64,000 bases of DNA from Bog-473 sp963706555 (lineage in GTDB: Bacteria > Actinomycetota > Acidimicrobiia > Acidimicrobiales > RAAP-2), in assembly GCA_963706555.1 (NCBI GenBank), contig OY970164.1, positions 2,356,001-2,420,000 on the forward strand, written 5' to 3'. The translations under genes and the position numbers were made by a program. The notes under the pieces were generated by a model that was not told where the DNA came from, ran no database searches, and saw only the letters and a program-made list of their open reading frames with translations. Of this stretch, positions 51,221 to 60,138 are shown piece after piece (the stretch's first letter is position 1; the number at the start of each line of letters is the position of its first letter).

Positions 51221-51659
51221 CTGTGCTGGTTGGCGTCAACACGACGACGGGTATCACGCGTTCGGTGCGTGACTGGTAGACGTCGTAGTTGGGCCAGGCG
51301 TCACGGACGATCGACCAGAGACGAGGTTTTTCGTCCGGTGATGCCGTCCGGGCGATGACCGGGATGACGTCCGCTTTCACCTGGACCTCCGCATTCGGGT
51401 TCGCCATCAGGTTTCGGTACCACTGAGGGTGGTCCGGCGCACCGCCCATAGAAGCCACAACGAGGTAGTCGTCAGCGTCCGGGGCGAAGATGAGCGCCGT
51501 GGTCCGGGGTTGGCCTGTGCGACGCCCCGTCGTGGTCAGCAGGAGCGTCGGCACGCCGTTCCAGATGTAGCCGACCTCGCCACCCGTCTCCCTGTAGGCC
51601 CGAATGTGATCCTCACCGAGGAGCGTCGTGTCTGGTGGGACGTAGCTCTCCTCGCTCAT
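51213..51659 (-). CDS. DDN-type deazaflavin(F420)-dependent nitroreductase-family protein
   Basis: 148-residue split-barrel protein of the deazaflavin-dependent nitroreductase (DDN) family. Hallmarks are LTTTGRRTGQPRTTALIFAP, YLVVASMGGAPDHPQWYRNL and NPNAEVQVKADVIPVIAR. Such proteins reduce quinones, nitro groups or enones with F420H2. ATG 51659 overlaps the stop of the P450 (ATGA), and its own stop overlaps the CoA-transferase start, so it is embedded in a translationally coupled chain. A role in reducing a double bond of the P450 product is plausible but inferred. Confidence 0.87.
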   Translation of the reverse strand: MSEESYVPPDTTLLGEDHIRAYRETGGEVGYIWNGVPTLLLTTTGRRTGQPRTTALIFAPDADDYLVVASMGGAPDHPQWYRNLMANPNAEVQVKADVIPVIARTASPDEKPRLWSIVRDAWPNYDVYQSRTERVIPVVVLTPTSTDA

Positions 51660-52912
51660 GCGTCGAACACCACCGGGATTTCCATAACGCCCCTTTCGTA
51701 GAAGCCAACTGGACTTGGTGGCTGGGCCTCGGAGTCCAGCCGGAGATTGGGCAATCGGTCGAGGAGCGCCCCGATGCCCACGGACATTTCCGCCCGCGCC
51801 ACGTGCATGCCGAGACAGACGTGCGGGCCACCGCCGAAGCCGAATGCAGGCTTCACGGGGCGGAGCGGGTCGTACTCGTCGGGCCGCTCCCATCGCTCGG
51901 GATCGCGGTTAGCGGCGCCAATGCACAGATGGAGCACCGATCCCTTCGGCAGGTGGACGCCGTAGAAGTCGATGTCTTCGGCCACCCAGCGGGAGAACAT
52001 CGGATCGGTTGGCATCCAGCGCAGCGACTCCTCAATCGCCTTTTTGAGGAGGGCCCGGTCCGTGCGGACGGCGTCAAGGAGGGCTGGGCGCTGCAACAGG
52101 GCGGCGATGGTGATCCCCATCTGTTTCCATGTGGTGCCAGAGCCAGCCATCAAGAGGAGGAGGGCGAAGGAGTAGATCTCGGGGTCTGACAGACGGTGCT
52201 TGCTGCCGTCCTCCTCGGTGATCTCCGCTTGGACGAGCACGCTGATGAGGTCGTCGCGGGGCTCCTCGCGGCGCGCAGCGACGATCGGACCCAGGCGTTC
52301 GACCACGGACAACGGGTTCGAGAGGGAGGCCCGAATCTCGAGCGCTTCGTCGACGGGGACGCCGAAGCTGCCCGTAATGGTCAGGACGGGGATGGCGGCG
52401 CAGAAGTCGACGTTCAGCTCAGCGCGCCCCTCGTGCAAGATGGCGTCGATCAGAGTGTCGACCGTCTCCTCAATCCAATTCTGGATCCACCATTGCGCTC
52501 TGGCCGGGACGAATGAGGGTTGCACCAAAGACCTGTAGCGGCGGTGCTTCGTGCCACCCATCATGAGGAGGCTGTGCTCGAACCCGACGTCGTCGACCGA
52601 CCCGTCGGCGGCACCCGGCGACGACGCGAAGACAGCCTGGTTGCGATAGGCGGCGTCGCAGGCGGCGTAGGAGAACGCCGAGAAATGCGGTCGCTCCGGG
52701 AACGGCAGGCCGTGGAACATCGCCTCGCCTTGATAGCCCGTCAGCTGGTGGACGGTACCGGGGTGCACGGGGGCGCGGGACCGTAGCTCCTGCCAGATGG
52801 GGTACGGGTCATCGGTGTAGGCACCGCCCGCGACCAGGTTGACATTGCTGCGCAGGTCGAAGAGCTCGCGGATGCGGTCACGGTCGAGCGGCGGTGTGTG
52901 GATGCCTGTCAT
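51656..52912 (-). CDS. cytochrome P450
   Basis: 418-residue P450, distinct from the other two in the window. It has I-helix LLLMAGSGTTWKQMGI, K-helix EESLRW and heme loop FGFGGGPHVCLGMHVARAE (axial Cys about 366); MMGGTKHRRYRSLVQPSF carries the C-helix heme contacts. The start ATG overlaps the stop of the upstream SDR (ATGA, 52909-52912) and its own stop overlaps the DDN gene. No redox partner is in the operon. It probably makes an alcohol that the coupled SDR and aldehyde dehydrogenase oxidise further. Confidence 0.92.
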   Translation of the reverse strand: MTGIHTPPLDRDRIRELFDLRSNVNLVAGGAYTDDPYPIWQELRSRAPVHPGTVHQLTGYQGEAMFHGLPFPERPHFSAFSYAACDAAYRNQAVFASSPGAADGSVDDVGFEHSLLMMGGTKHRRYRSLVQPSFVPARAQWWIQNWIEETVDTLIDAILHEGRAELNVDFCAAIPVLTITGSFGVPVDEALEIRASLSNPLSVVERLGPIVAARREEPRDDLISVLVQAEITEEDGSKHRLSDPEIYSFALLLLMAGSGTTWKQMGITIAALLQRPALLDAVRTDRALLKKAIEESLRWMPTDPMFSRWVAEDIDFYGVHLPKGSVLHLCIGAANRDPERWERPDEYDPLRPVKPAFGFGGGPHVCLGMHVARAEMSVGIGALLDRLPNLRLDSEAQPPSPVGFYERGVMEIPVVFDA

Positions 52913-53691
52913 CGCGCGACATACCCGCCATCGACGGGGAGCAGCACGCCAGTAATGTTGGCGGCCTCGTCGCTGCACAGGAAGACCGCTGCCTCGGCGC
53001 AATCCTCTGCAGTAATGGGTCGTCCCAACGGGTGGCCCGAACCAACCCGCTCGCCGACCTCCTGTCTCGCCTCCGGGGCGAGTGCGGCCAATCCTCCGGC
53101 GGCGAAGAAATTCGTATAGGGCATTCCGGCCGGGCAGATTGCGTTCACCCGAATGCCGAACGGCGCTGCCTCGATGGCCACCGCCTTCGTCAGGAGATGC
53201 ACACCGCCCTTGGTGGCGCCGTAGACAGCGCCACCCCACCCGACGAGACCCGCCACCGAACCCGTGTTCAGGATCACCCCGCCGCTGCCTTGCGCTTTAA
53301 ACCGCCGGACTGCGTGCTTCGAACCGAGGAACACGCCCCCGAGATTGACGCCGACCAGGCGCTGGAAGTCTTCCACCGTGTGATCCTCGAAGACCATGCC
53401 CAGACGAGGAGTGGGAATGCCGACGTTGTTGAAGACGATGTCGAGTGGCCCGAATTGCTCAACGGCGACGTCGAGCATTCTCACGACGTCGTCCTCGATC
53501 GATACATCCGCATCAACCGAAACCGCCGTGCCGCCGGCTTCTTCGATGAGCGTGACCGATTCCTTGGCACGCCCTGCGTCGAGGTCTGCGCACACGACGC
53601 GAGCTCCCTCTTCAGCGAACCGGAGTGCCGAGGCCCGCCCGACGCCGGACCCTGCTCCCGTGACTACGGCGTTCTTTCCTTCAAGCCTCAT
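52909..53691 (-). CDS. short-chain dehydrogenase/reductase (SDR)
   Basis: 260-residue classical SDR. MRLEGKNAVVTGAGSGVGRA gives the cofactor site, IVFNNVGIPTPRLG replaces NNAG with NNVG, catalytic GGAVYGATKGGVHLL carries Tyr and Lys, and the C-terminus ITGVLLPVDGGYVAR is standard. The terminal Arg codon and stop overlap the P450 start by 4 bases. It follows the amidohydrolase by 58 bp. Probably oxidises the alcohol made by the P450. Confidence 0.88.
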   Translation of the reverse strand: MRLEGKNAVVTGAGSGVGRASALRFAEEGARVVCADLDAGRAKESVTLIEEAGGTAVSVDADVSIEDDVVRMLDVAVEQFGPLDIVFNNVGIPTPRLGMVFEDHTVEDFQRLVGVNLGGVFLGSKHAVRRFKAQGSGGVILNTGSVAGLVGWGGAVYGATKGGVHLLTKAVAIEAAPFGIRVNAICPAGMPYTNFFAAGGLAALAPEARQEVGERVGSGHPLGRPITAEDCAEAAVFLCSDEAANITGVLLPVDGGYVAR

Positions 53692-53749
53692 TGGATCGAT
53701 TCCCCTTCCTGGGAGGTGCGTTGTATCGGTGGCGCGGACGTCATCGACG

Positions 53750-54958
53750 TCACGCCCCGATGGGCTTCACCGCGGGCGGCGTGGCCGGCGTGAACCGGTA
53801 GAGCCGCTCGGCGTTGCCGCGTAAGAGCTTGTACTGGAGCTCGGGGGACAGGTCCTTGATGACGCGCTTCGCCGTGCCGATGCAGTCGGGCCAGGTCGAG
53901 TCGGAGTGTGGATAATCCGTCTCACACATAATGTTGTCCTCTCCGATCTCTTGGATACTCGCGACGCCGTGGTGATCTTCGATGAAACACCCGAAGATGT
54001 GCTCACGGAACGACGCCCGGATGTCCAGCCGGTCGAAGTCGACGTCACTCGTGGCGTGGTCGCCGAACTGCTGACCTCGCAGAACCCAGTACCGTTGCTT
54101 GTCCAGCACCTGCTCTGCACGCTCGAGGAAGTACGGGATCCAACCGATCTCCCCTTCCGAAAGTGCGATCTTGATGTTCGGAAATCTCTGGAAGATGCCG
54201 CTGAAGAGCCAGGCCAACATCGTCCCTGACGTGCGTGTGGCACCCCAGGTGAGGTTGGCCATGAACGGCGCGTCCTTGGCGATTTGGGGCAGGGTCGAGG
54301 ACGAGCCGACGTGCATGCAGACGACCATCTCAAGCTCGTTGGCTGCGGTCATCACGGGGTCCCAGTAACGATCTGCGTCGTGAATCGTGGGCAGGCCGAG
54401 CGGCTCGGGGTTCTCAGAGAAGGCAAACGCGGTGACGCCTTTGGCCGCCATGCGCTCCATCTCCTTCGCGGCGAGTGACGGATCCCACATGGGGATCAGC
54501 ATCAACGGGATGTAACGACCGGGTGCCGCACCGCACCACTCCTCGACGAGCCAGTCGTTGTAGTGCTGGAGGCACTCGTACCCGAATTCGCGGTCGCTCG
54601 CCTCCATGAAGAGTTGGCCGCAGAAGCGGGTGATCGTGGGGAAGCACAGGGATGCGAGGATGCCGGCGCGATCCATGTCCTCGAGGCGGGCCTTTGCGTC
54701 GTAGCACCCGGGACGCATTTCCGAATAGGGGAGGGGCATGGGGCTGAACTCCTCCTTCGTCCTCCCGACCACGGCGCTCAGACCGACGGTGGGGAATCGC
54801 TTGCCGTCGTAGAGCCAGTACTCGATGCCGTCGATCGTCTCCATGTGCGGGGCGCGTTCCTGGTCCTTCGCCGCGACACGGTCGAGCCACAACCGTGGCG
54901 GCTCGAGAATGTGGTCGTCGACTGAGATGAGCCAGTCGAGGTCGGGGGTATCGGTCAT
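53750..54958 (-). CDS. amidohydrolase family protein (Amidohydro_2)
   Basis: 402-residue TIM-barrel amidohydrolase of the type with LISVDDHILEPPRLW at the N-terminus, GVTAFAFSENPEPLGLPTIH, VVCMHVGSSSTLPQIAK and CETDYPHSDSTWPDC near the C-terminus (metal ligands His, His, Asp). The sequence is closer to the large actinobacterial catabolic group than to the FDxDNHMYE pair elsewhere in the window. ATG 54958 overlaps the stop of the aldehyde dehydrogenase (ATGA), supporting the start and co-translation. Likely hydrolyses or decarboxylates a pathway acid. Confidence 0.85.
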   Translation of the reverse strand: MTDTPDLDWLISVDDHILEPPRLWLDRVAAKDQERAPHMETIDGIEYWLYDGKRFPTVGLSAVVGRTKEEFSPMPLPYSEMRPGCYDAKARLEDMDRAGILASLCFPTITRFCGQLFMEASDREFGYECLQHYNDWLVEEWCGAAPGRYIPLMLIPMWDPSLAAKEMERMAAKGVTAFAFSENPEPLGLPTIHDADRYWDPVMTAANELEMVVCMHVGSSSTLPQIAKDAPFMANLTWGATRTSGTMLAWLFSGIFQRFPNIKIALSEGEIGWIPYFLERAEQVLDKQRYWVLRGQQFGDHATSDVDFDRLDIRASFREHIFGCFIEDHHGVASIQEIGEDNIMCETDYPHSDSTWPDCIGTAKRVIKDLSPELQYKLLRGNAERLYRFTPATPPAVKPIGA

Positions 54959-56421
54959 CGCAGCTCTCCGATCGCTAAGTGCTTCACTTCTTGGAATTCA
55001 CGGATGCCATCGGGCCCCCGCTCGCGACCGAGGCCGCTTTGCTTGAAGCCCCCGCCCGGAGCGTAGGCGCTGAACACGCCGGCGTTCACGCTGACCGCTC
55101 CGGCCCGAATCCGTCGCGCCACCGACGTCGCAGTGGCCACGTCCGCGCCATACACCTGGCCTGCCAAGCCGTACGGGCTGTCGTTGGCGATATGCACCGC
55201 GTCATCCAGATCCTTGTAGCCCAGAATTCCGATGACCGGGCCGAAGATCTCATCTCTTGCGGCGGGGTTCGAGTTATCGGGCAGGTCGAGGACGGTTGGC
55301 TCCATGTAGTACCCCTTGGCGAGACCGGTGGGGCGGCCACCGCCACAGGCAATTTTGGCCCCGTTCTCTTCGGCGAGGGCGATGTAGCGTTCGCAACGTT
55401 CCCTTTGTCCGGCACTGATCAGGGGGCCCATCAGATTCGTTGGATCTGTCGGATCGCCAACGGCAATCATTTTGTAGGTGGCACAGACGGACTCGATGAC
55501 TTCGGCTTTGCGTTCGTTCGGAACCAGCATCCGCGTGGCGGCGACACACGCCTGTCCCGAGGTGATGGCGACCACCGCCATTGCGCCCGCTCCCACTCTC
55601 CCGACGGCGTCGTCCAGATATATCTGCGCCGATTTCCCCCCGAGCTCGAGGGAGACGCGCTTTATGGTGGGTGCGGCCTGCGCCAGAATCTGCCGTCCGA
55701 CGGTCGTCGAACCCGTGAACGACACCATATCGACGGACGGATCGGTCGTGAGAAGTTCTGCGCCCTCGGCCCCATCCTCGATGACGACGCTCAAGACGCC
55801 GGCCGGGAGACCGGCGACATCGGCTGCGGTTCCAAAGACGAGCGAGGAGAGAGGGGTGAGCGGGCTCGGCCGCAGGATCACGGAGTTGCCCGCCATGAGC
55901 GCCGGGATCAGCTTTTGGAAGGCCATGATGATGGCGCCGTTGTAGGGGGTAATCGCGCTCACGACGCCGATCGGTTCATGGCGGCGGATGCTCAAGAGCA
56001 CCCGACCGCGCAGAAGGTCGTCGACCGGGACCGGATTTGCTTCCTCGTGCGACATCGACTGGTAGAGGTCGATCGTTTGCCGACCGAGGGCCAGGCCCAT
56101 CGTCACCTGCGCGCCTTCCGCCATGAGCCGCGGCTGCCCCGCCTCGCCCATGACAGTGTCGATCAGCTCCTCGCGGGATTTTTCGATGTGATCGAGGAAG
56201 GTATGGAGGACCCTGGCCCGTTCGGGGACCGGGAGATTCGCCCACACACCCTGGTCGAATGACCTCCGTGCCTCCGAGATTGCCCGCTGCACCTCCGGCA
56301 GGGGCGTCGCCCCAGCTTCGGCGAAGCAGGATTCGTCCGCCGGGTTCTCGACTTCGAACGACCTCTCACCCTCGACCCAATGGCCTGCGATGTAGGACCG
56401 TCGACCGTCGATTATTTGCAT
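54955..56421 (-). CDS. aldehyde dehydrogenase (NAD(P)+)
   Basis: 488-residue ALDH-superfamily enzyme, first gene of the six-gene operon. It shows PIGVVSAITPYNGAIIMAFQ, MVSFTGSTTVGRQI (cofactor), the catalytic Glu in VSLELGGKSAQIY (about 259) and the nucleophile Cys in TSGQACVAATRM (about 292), plus EIFGPVIGILGY. Oxidises an aldehyde to its acid. ATG 56421 with AGGGGG just upstream is preceded by a near-consensus promoter. Its stop overlaps the amidohydrolase start by 4 bases. Confidence 0.93.
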   Translation of the reverse strand: MQIIDGRRSYIAGHWVEGERSFEVENPADESCFAEAGATPLPEVQRAISEARRSFDQGVWANLPVPERARVLHTFLDHIEKSREELIDTVMGEAGQPRLMAEGAQVTMGLALGRQTIDLYQSMSHEEANPVPVDDLLRGRVLLSIRRHEPIGVVSAITPYNGAIIMAFQKLIPALMAGNSVILRPSPLTPLSSLVFGTAADVAGLPAGVLSVVIEDGAEGAELLTTDPSVDMVSFTGSTTVGRQILAQAAPTIKRVSLELGGKSAQIYLDDAVGRVGAGAMAVVAITSGQACVAATRMLVPNERKAEVIESVCATYKMIAVGDPTDPTNLMGPLISAGQRERCERYIALAEENGAKIACGGGRPTGLAKGYYMEPTVLDLPDNSNPAARDEIFGPVIGILGYKDLDDAVHIANDSPYGLAGQVYGADVATATSVARRIRAGAVSVNAGVFSAYAPGGGFKQSGLGRERGPDGIREFQEVKHLAIGELR

Positions 56422-56450
56422 GCGCCCCCTATCAGAACGTCGTTCTACCT

Positions 56451-56479
56451 ACTAAACCGTAAAGCGGTGTCGATGTCAA
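56451..56479 (-). promoter_or_regulatory. promoter of the six-gene operon
   Basis: TTGACA (56479-56474), a 17-base spacer and TTTAGT (56456-56451) on the minus strand predict transcription from about 56444, 23 bases before the aldehyde dehydrogenase ATG. The flank TTGACATCGA resembles the element before the 8108 gene. Confidence 0.55.
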
Positions 56480-56639
56480 CTTTCGACGCTGATGTCGGCC
56501 TTCTTCGGCTCCTCGTGAAGAGAGACGAGGCGGTGCTCTACGTCGGCAGAGGCTGTTTTTCGGCTCGAGCGACCATTGTCGCAGCGTCGTCAGCGAGGAT
56601 CACCCTGACGCGGGCTCTGGCTCGCAGCGAAGACGAGGC

Positions 56640-57482
56640 TCAGACCACCCGGTACGCCGTGCCCTGGATAACACGGGGAGGCCACCGATCGAAGTGCTCT
56701 TCGCTGAACCCGGCCTTGGGGTCGTACCGCTCTCCGACGGTGGGGAGGAGCGAGGGGAATGTGAGATCGGCGAAGCCATTGATGACCCAGGCCGTCGGAG
56801 TAATCGGCTCGCGAACCCGATTCTGGATATACCAGCGCTGCATCCCCCGGGCTTCCATCTCCTTGCGGTTGGCACGGCTCTCGTCAGTTTCGGCTTCCTG
56901 CCCGTCCGGGTGCCCTCCGTGGATGTACCAGTTACGGCTGTAGAACTCGGGCGTGACGCCGTCGATGCGCTGATTCATCCAGAGGAACTGCACGAACGGT
57001 GAAGGCTTCCCGAGTGCGACTTGCGGACTGGCGTCGTCCATCGTCGTGGGCTTCACGCGCCACCCCTGCACATGCCCGCAATTGGCGGCGAGTACGGCGT
57101 TGACCGGATCGGTCGCCACGTACGAGTCCGCCGAGATCACCTGGACCACGGCATCGACCCGGCGGTCGGTGTCACCGATTTTCACAAGCGCCCCGGAGAA
57201 CGCGTGACGCTCCTGGAGCGTCACCCTGACCTGCGTGGTCCCGGGTACCAAGCGGCCGGCGGCCATGGCCAGATCTTCGACCACGTACCGCTGGAAGTCC
57301 GTGAAATCCGTGCCCTCCGGCCGTACGAGCGTCCACACGAGCTTGTCTCCCACAGCGGCCGGTGACGCGTGCCCACCTCCCCCCGCATCGGAAGCAGATA
57401 CCGAAGGCGAATCCGAACCGTCCTCTTCTTTCGCCACAGGTCGTGCCCCCGTTCGAACGTCGACCGCGAGGTGCCGACACAT
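56640..57482 (-). CDS. uncharacterised protein, possible EthD-like domain
   Basis: 280-residue protein. An N-terminal Ser/Gly/Ala-rich linker is followed by DKLVWTLVRPEGTDFTDFQR, then a C-terminal portion with FYSRNWYIHGGHPDGQEAET, RGMQRWYIQNRV and FSEEHFDRWPPRVI that resembles EthD-type dimeric alpha/beta-barrel proteins. The duplicated-looking layout (two such halves) also fits. ATG 57482 is preferred because a longer reading would run through the palindrome at 57602. Function unknown; EthD relatives assist P450 systems in ether degradation. Confidence 0.55.
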   Translation of the reverse strand: MCRHLAVDVRTGARPVAKEEDGSDSPSVSASDAGGGGHASPAAVGDKLVWTLVRPEGTDFTDFQRYVVEDLAMAAGRLVPGTTQVRVTLQERHAFSGALVKIGDTDRRVDAVVQVISADSYVATDPVNAVLAANCGHVQGWRVKPTTMDDASPQVALGKPSPFVQFLWMNQRIDGVTPEFYSRNWYIHGGHPDGQEAETDESRANRKEMEARGMQRWYIQNRVREPITPTAWVINGFADLTFPSLLPTVGERYDPKAGFSEEHFDRWPPRVIQGTAYRVV

Positions 57483-57819
57483 ACCGGTTGCCCTCGTTCG
57501 CGTCGGGTGTTGAGGATAGCGGTTCAGTGAAACGGGAGCACCAACCCTCTTGCCAACCCTGCGGATCAGGCAGGATCGCCCCAGCACGGCGTCTCCGTAC
57601 AACAACTGTTCGACGCCAACAGTTGTAGGCCTCGGTCGTCGGTCCTTCAGGACGCCCTCCTGGCCAGCAACTAACGTGAAATCGTATGGTGCGCCTCAGA
57701 GCAACTCCTGTCCCTCGGAACGGTCGGGCTGCACGGAAGGTGCTCGTGGATCTGGGTAGCAGTGATCGGACAATTGCGGGACAGTCGGTCCACGTCGACG
57801 CCTAGGGGGTAGATGCAGA
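57483..57819. other. divergent intergenic region, EthD-like / F420 oxidoreductase
   Basis: No gene is supported. The only clear structure is the 25-bp inverted repeat at 57602-57626. Promoters of the two divergent genes must lie here. Confidence 0.5.
57602..57626. promoter_or_regulatory. 25-bp inverted repeat, candidate operator
   Basis: ACAACTGTT (57602-57610) and AACAGTTGT (57618-57626) are perfect 9-bp arms around a 7-base centre between the divergent EthD-like and F420 oxidoreductase genes. Confidence 0.6.
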
Positions 57820-58680
57820 ATGAGCTCAACGTCGTTCCAATTGGCGGTCGGGTCACCCATAGTGACGCGCACCGGTGCGCCGTGGGCGGACGAGGGCTCT
57901 ATCGAGGACCTCGCTCGAATCGCCGAGACTGCGGACCGCCTCGGCTACCACCACCTCACGTGCAGCGAACACATCGCCCTGCCGTCCTCCGAACTCAGCC
58001 GCCGAGGTTCGCTCTACTGGGACCCGCTCGCCACATTCGGGTACCTCGCCGCTCGTACCGAACACATCCGTTTCGCAACCTCCGTGCTGGTGCTGGCGTA
58101 CCACCATCCTCTCGAGATTGCCAAACGTTATGGAACCCTTGACAAGGTCAGCAATGGCCGGGTGATCCTCGGTGTCGGCGTCGGCACGTTGAAAGAGGAA
58201 TTCGACCTTATCGGCGCTCCCTTCGAGGACCGAGGAGCACGTGGCGAGGACGCGTTGAAGGCGCTGCGGGCCTCCCTTTCCAAACGCCTGCCGGAGTATC
58301 ATGGTCCGTTCTACGACTTCGAAGCACTCGTTGTTGATCCGTGCGCCGTCCAGGACCACGTGCCGATCTGGGTAGGAGGACGGACGCTGCGCTCACTCCG
58401 TCGTGCGGTCAAACTCACAGATGGATGGTGTCCGTTCGCCGTCACACCGAGCCAGGCTGCGCAATGGCTCAAGCTTGTGGATGTCCCGTCGGATTTCGAG
58501 GTGGTGCTTCCCCCGACCGAGCGCCTCGACCCGGTCAATGAACCCTCGAAGACTCAGGAGATTCTGGCCGAGACGGCTTCATTGGGGGCAACGATCATCA
58601 TGGCCGGGTTCGCCAGTGGAACATTGGAGGACTACCTCGAAAAGCTCGAAGCGCTCGCCGCTATCCGGACATCGATGTAA
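57820..58680 (+). CDS. F420-dependent LLM-class oxidoreductase (TIGR03619/Rv2161c-like)
   Basis: 286-residue luciferase-like F420 oxidoreductase. It contains ETADRLGYHHLTCSEHIALP, HIRFATSVLVLAYHHPLEIA, NGRVILGVGVGTLKEEFDLI and VPIWVGGRTLRSLRRAVKLT, characteristic of the group. The ATG at 57820 follows GGGGGT with about 11 bases spacing. It stands alone on the plus strand, divergent from the EthD-like gene and convergent with the amidohydrolase (52 bp between stops). Acts on an alcohol, ketone or enone with F420. Confidence 0.87.
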   Translation: MSSTSFQLAVGSPIVTRTGAPWADEGSIEDLARIAETADRLGYHHLTCSEHIALPSSELSRRGSLYWDPLATFGYLAARTEHIRFATSVLVLAYHHPLEIAKRYGTLDKVSNGRVILGVGVGTLKEEFDLIGAPFEDRGARGEDALKALRASLSKRLPEYHGPFYDFEALVVDPCAVQDHVPIWVGGRTLRSLRRAVKLTDGWCPFAVTPSQAAQWLKLVDVPSDFEVVLPPTERLDPVNEPSKTQEILAETASLGATIIMAGFASGTLEDYLEKLEALAAIRTSM

Positions 58681-58732
58681 CGAGACTCGGGGCGTTCCAC
58701 CGGTCAACAGCGGCGTCATCCTGCCCTGTTCG

Positions 58733-59923
58733 CTATCCCACCTCCATGAGACGGGCAAGGTTGCCACCCATTACCGCTCGCTGGTCCTCAAGCGGCAGCG
58801 ACGCGATGTCATCGGAGAATGCGAGGGGGTCGCGCAGGCCTTCGGGATGCGGGAAGTCCGATCCGAACATGCTGTTGGCAACGCCGAGCATGCCAATGAG
58901 CTCCACGGGGTTGGGGTCGCGGAAGATGTGGATCCAGACGTTCCTACGCAGCACCTCGAGTGGATCCTCCTCGAACAGGGTGGGTGCGCGCTCGTAGGTC
59001 TCGGCAAAGTGGTTCAGCATTGGGCGGGTCCACTCGTTGAAGTGTTCGACGATTACGACCTTCAGTCGCGGGAAGCGAGAGAGCATGCCGTGCCCAATCA
59101 TCGATGCGATGAGATCGCTCGTCTGCGAGCGAGGCGTTGCAAGCGCGCGGAACGGAGCCGAAGCACCCCAGGGTCGTTCGAAGTAACCGCCTGTCTCCCG
59201 AGATCCGTCGAGCTCGGCCAGGTCGACGGGGTAACGCATGTTCACCGTGTTGTGAAGCCCTACGACGACGCCCTTTTCCTGCATAGCCTCCCAGAACGGG
59301 TCGAACTCTGGAAGTGCGAAGGACCGGGGGCCGCCAAATCCGAAGACCGGCGCCGGGCGGATGTAGACGATCCGCGCGCCGCGGTCGGTCACCCACTCGA
59401 GCTCCTTGATGGCGCGATCAACCACGGACAACCCGATCGCAGGCGTCGCGAAGACGGCGTTCTCATAGCCGAACGTCCAGTGTTCGTACATCCACTCGTT
59501 GAGGGCATGGAGGACGACATGCGTCGCCAGCGGATCCTCCGGCATCGCCTGTTCAATGACGCTGGCCAGCGTGGGCCACATCAATGATCGAGAAATACCG
59601 AATTCCTGCATCAGCTTGTACCGAGGTTCGACATCGAAAAAGGCATCGAGACCTGGGATCGATCGGCGCTGGAGGGGGTCGTCACTCTGGCCTCCGGGGG
59701 GCGCCACGCGTTGGAACGTCGGGTTCGGGATGGCGCGGCTGATTCGGTCCTTCACAGTGAGTTTGGTCCGGTTGCCTTCCTCGATGTACTTCACGATGCC
59801 CTGGTACTCCGACGGAATGAACTTCGTGAACGCGTCCGTGTTCTCGTACATATGGTTGTCGGAATCAAAGACCGGGTATGCCAGTTGTCGCTCCCGAATG
59901 AAGAAAAGCTCGTCATCGGCCAT
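58733..59923 (-). CDS. amidohydrolase family protein (Amidohydro_2)
   Basis: 396-residue TIM-barrel amidohydrolase, paralogue of the 40905 protein. It opens AYPVFDSDNHMYENTDAFTK, continues SLMWPTLASVIEQAM, HALNEWMYEHWTFGYE, GVVVGLHNTVNM, KVVIVEHFNEWTRPM and FGSDFPHPEGLRDPLAF, with metal ligands in DSDNH, GLH, VEH and SD. ATG 59923 with GAGGGGAA upstream is chosen over an in-frame ATG at 59950. Relatives act on cyclic carboxylic acids. It sits 215 bp downstream of the acyl-CoA dehydrogenase pair on the same strand. Confidence 0.85.
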   Translation of the reverse strand: MADDELFFIRERQLAYPVFDSDNHMYENTDAFTKFIPSEYQGIVKYIEEGNRTKLTVKDRISRAIPNPTFQRVAPPGGQSDDPLQRRSIPGLDAFFDVEPRYKLMQEFGISRSLMWPTLASVIEQAMPEDPLATHVVLHALNEWMYEHWTFGYENAVFATPAIGLSVVDRAIKELEWVTDRGARIVYIRPAPVFGFGGPRSFALPEFDPFWEAMQEKGVVVGLHNTVNMRYPVDLAELDGSRETGGYFERPWGASAPFRALATPRSQTSDLIASMIGHGMLSRFPRLKVVIVEHFNEWTRPMLNHFAETYERAPTLFEEDPLEVLRRNVWIHIFRDPNPVELIGMLGVANSMFGSDFPHPEGLRDPLAFSDDIASLPLEDQRAVMGGNLARLMEVG

Positions 59924-60138
59924 TTCGCAGTTCCCCTCGCACGGGTTCATTATCCGAGGTCGATGCCTCGTGGTGTTCCGCGCTTCCTATTGTACGGAGG
60001 GGGGCGGCGTCCAGCAATGGCGACTACCGCGGGGAGGCCTGCCTCTCGTGCGGCGATCAGCGGCCGTGCGATCCGACGGCTCTGTCGCGTTGATCAAGTT
60101 TCGGCGACGAACTGAATTTCACATCCAACCACAACGAC

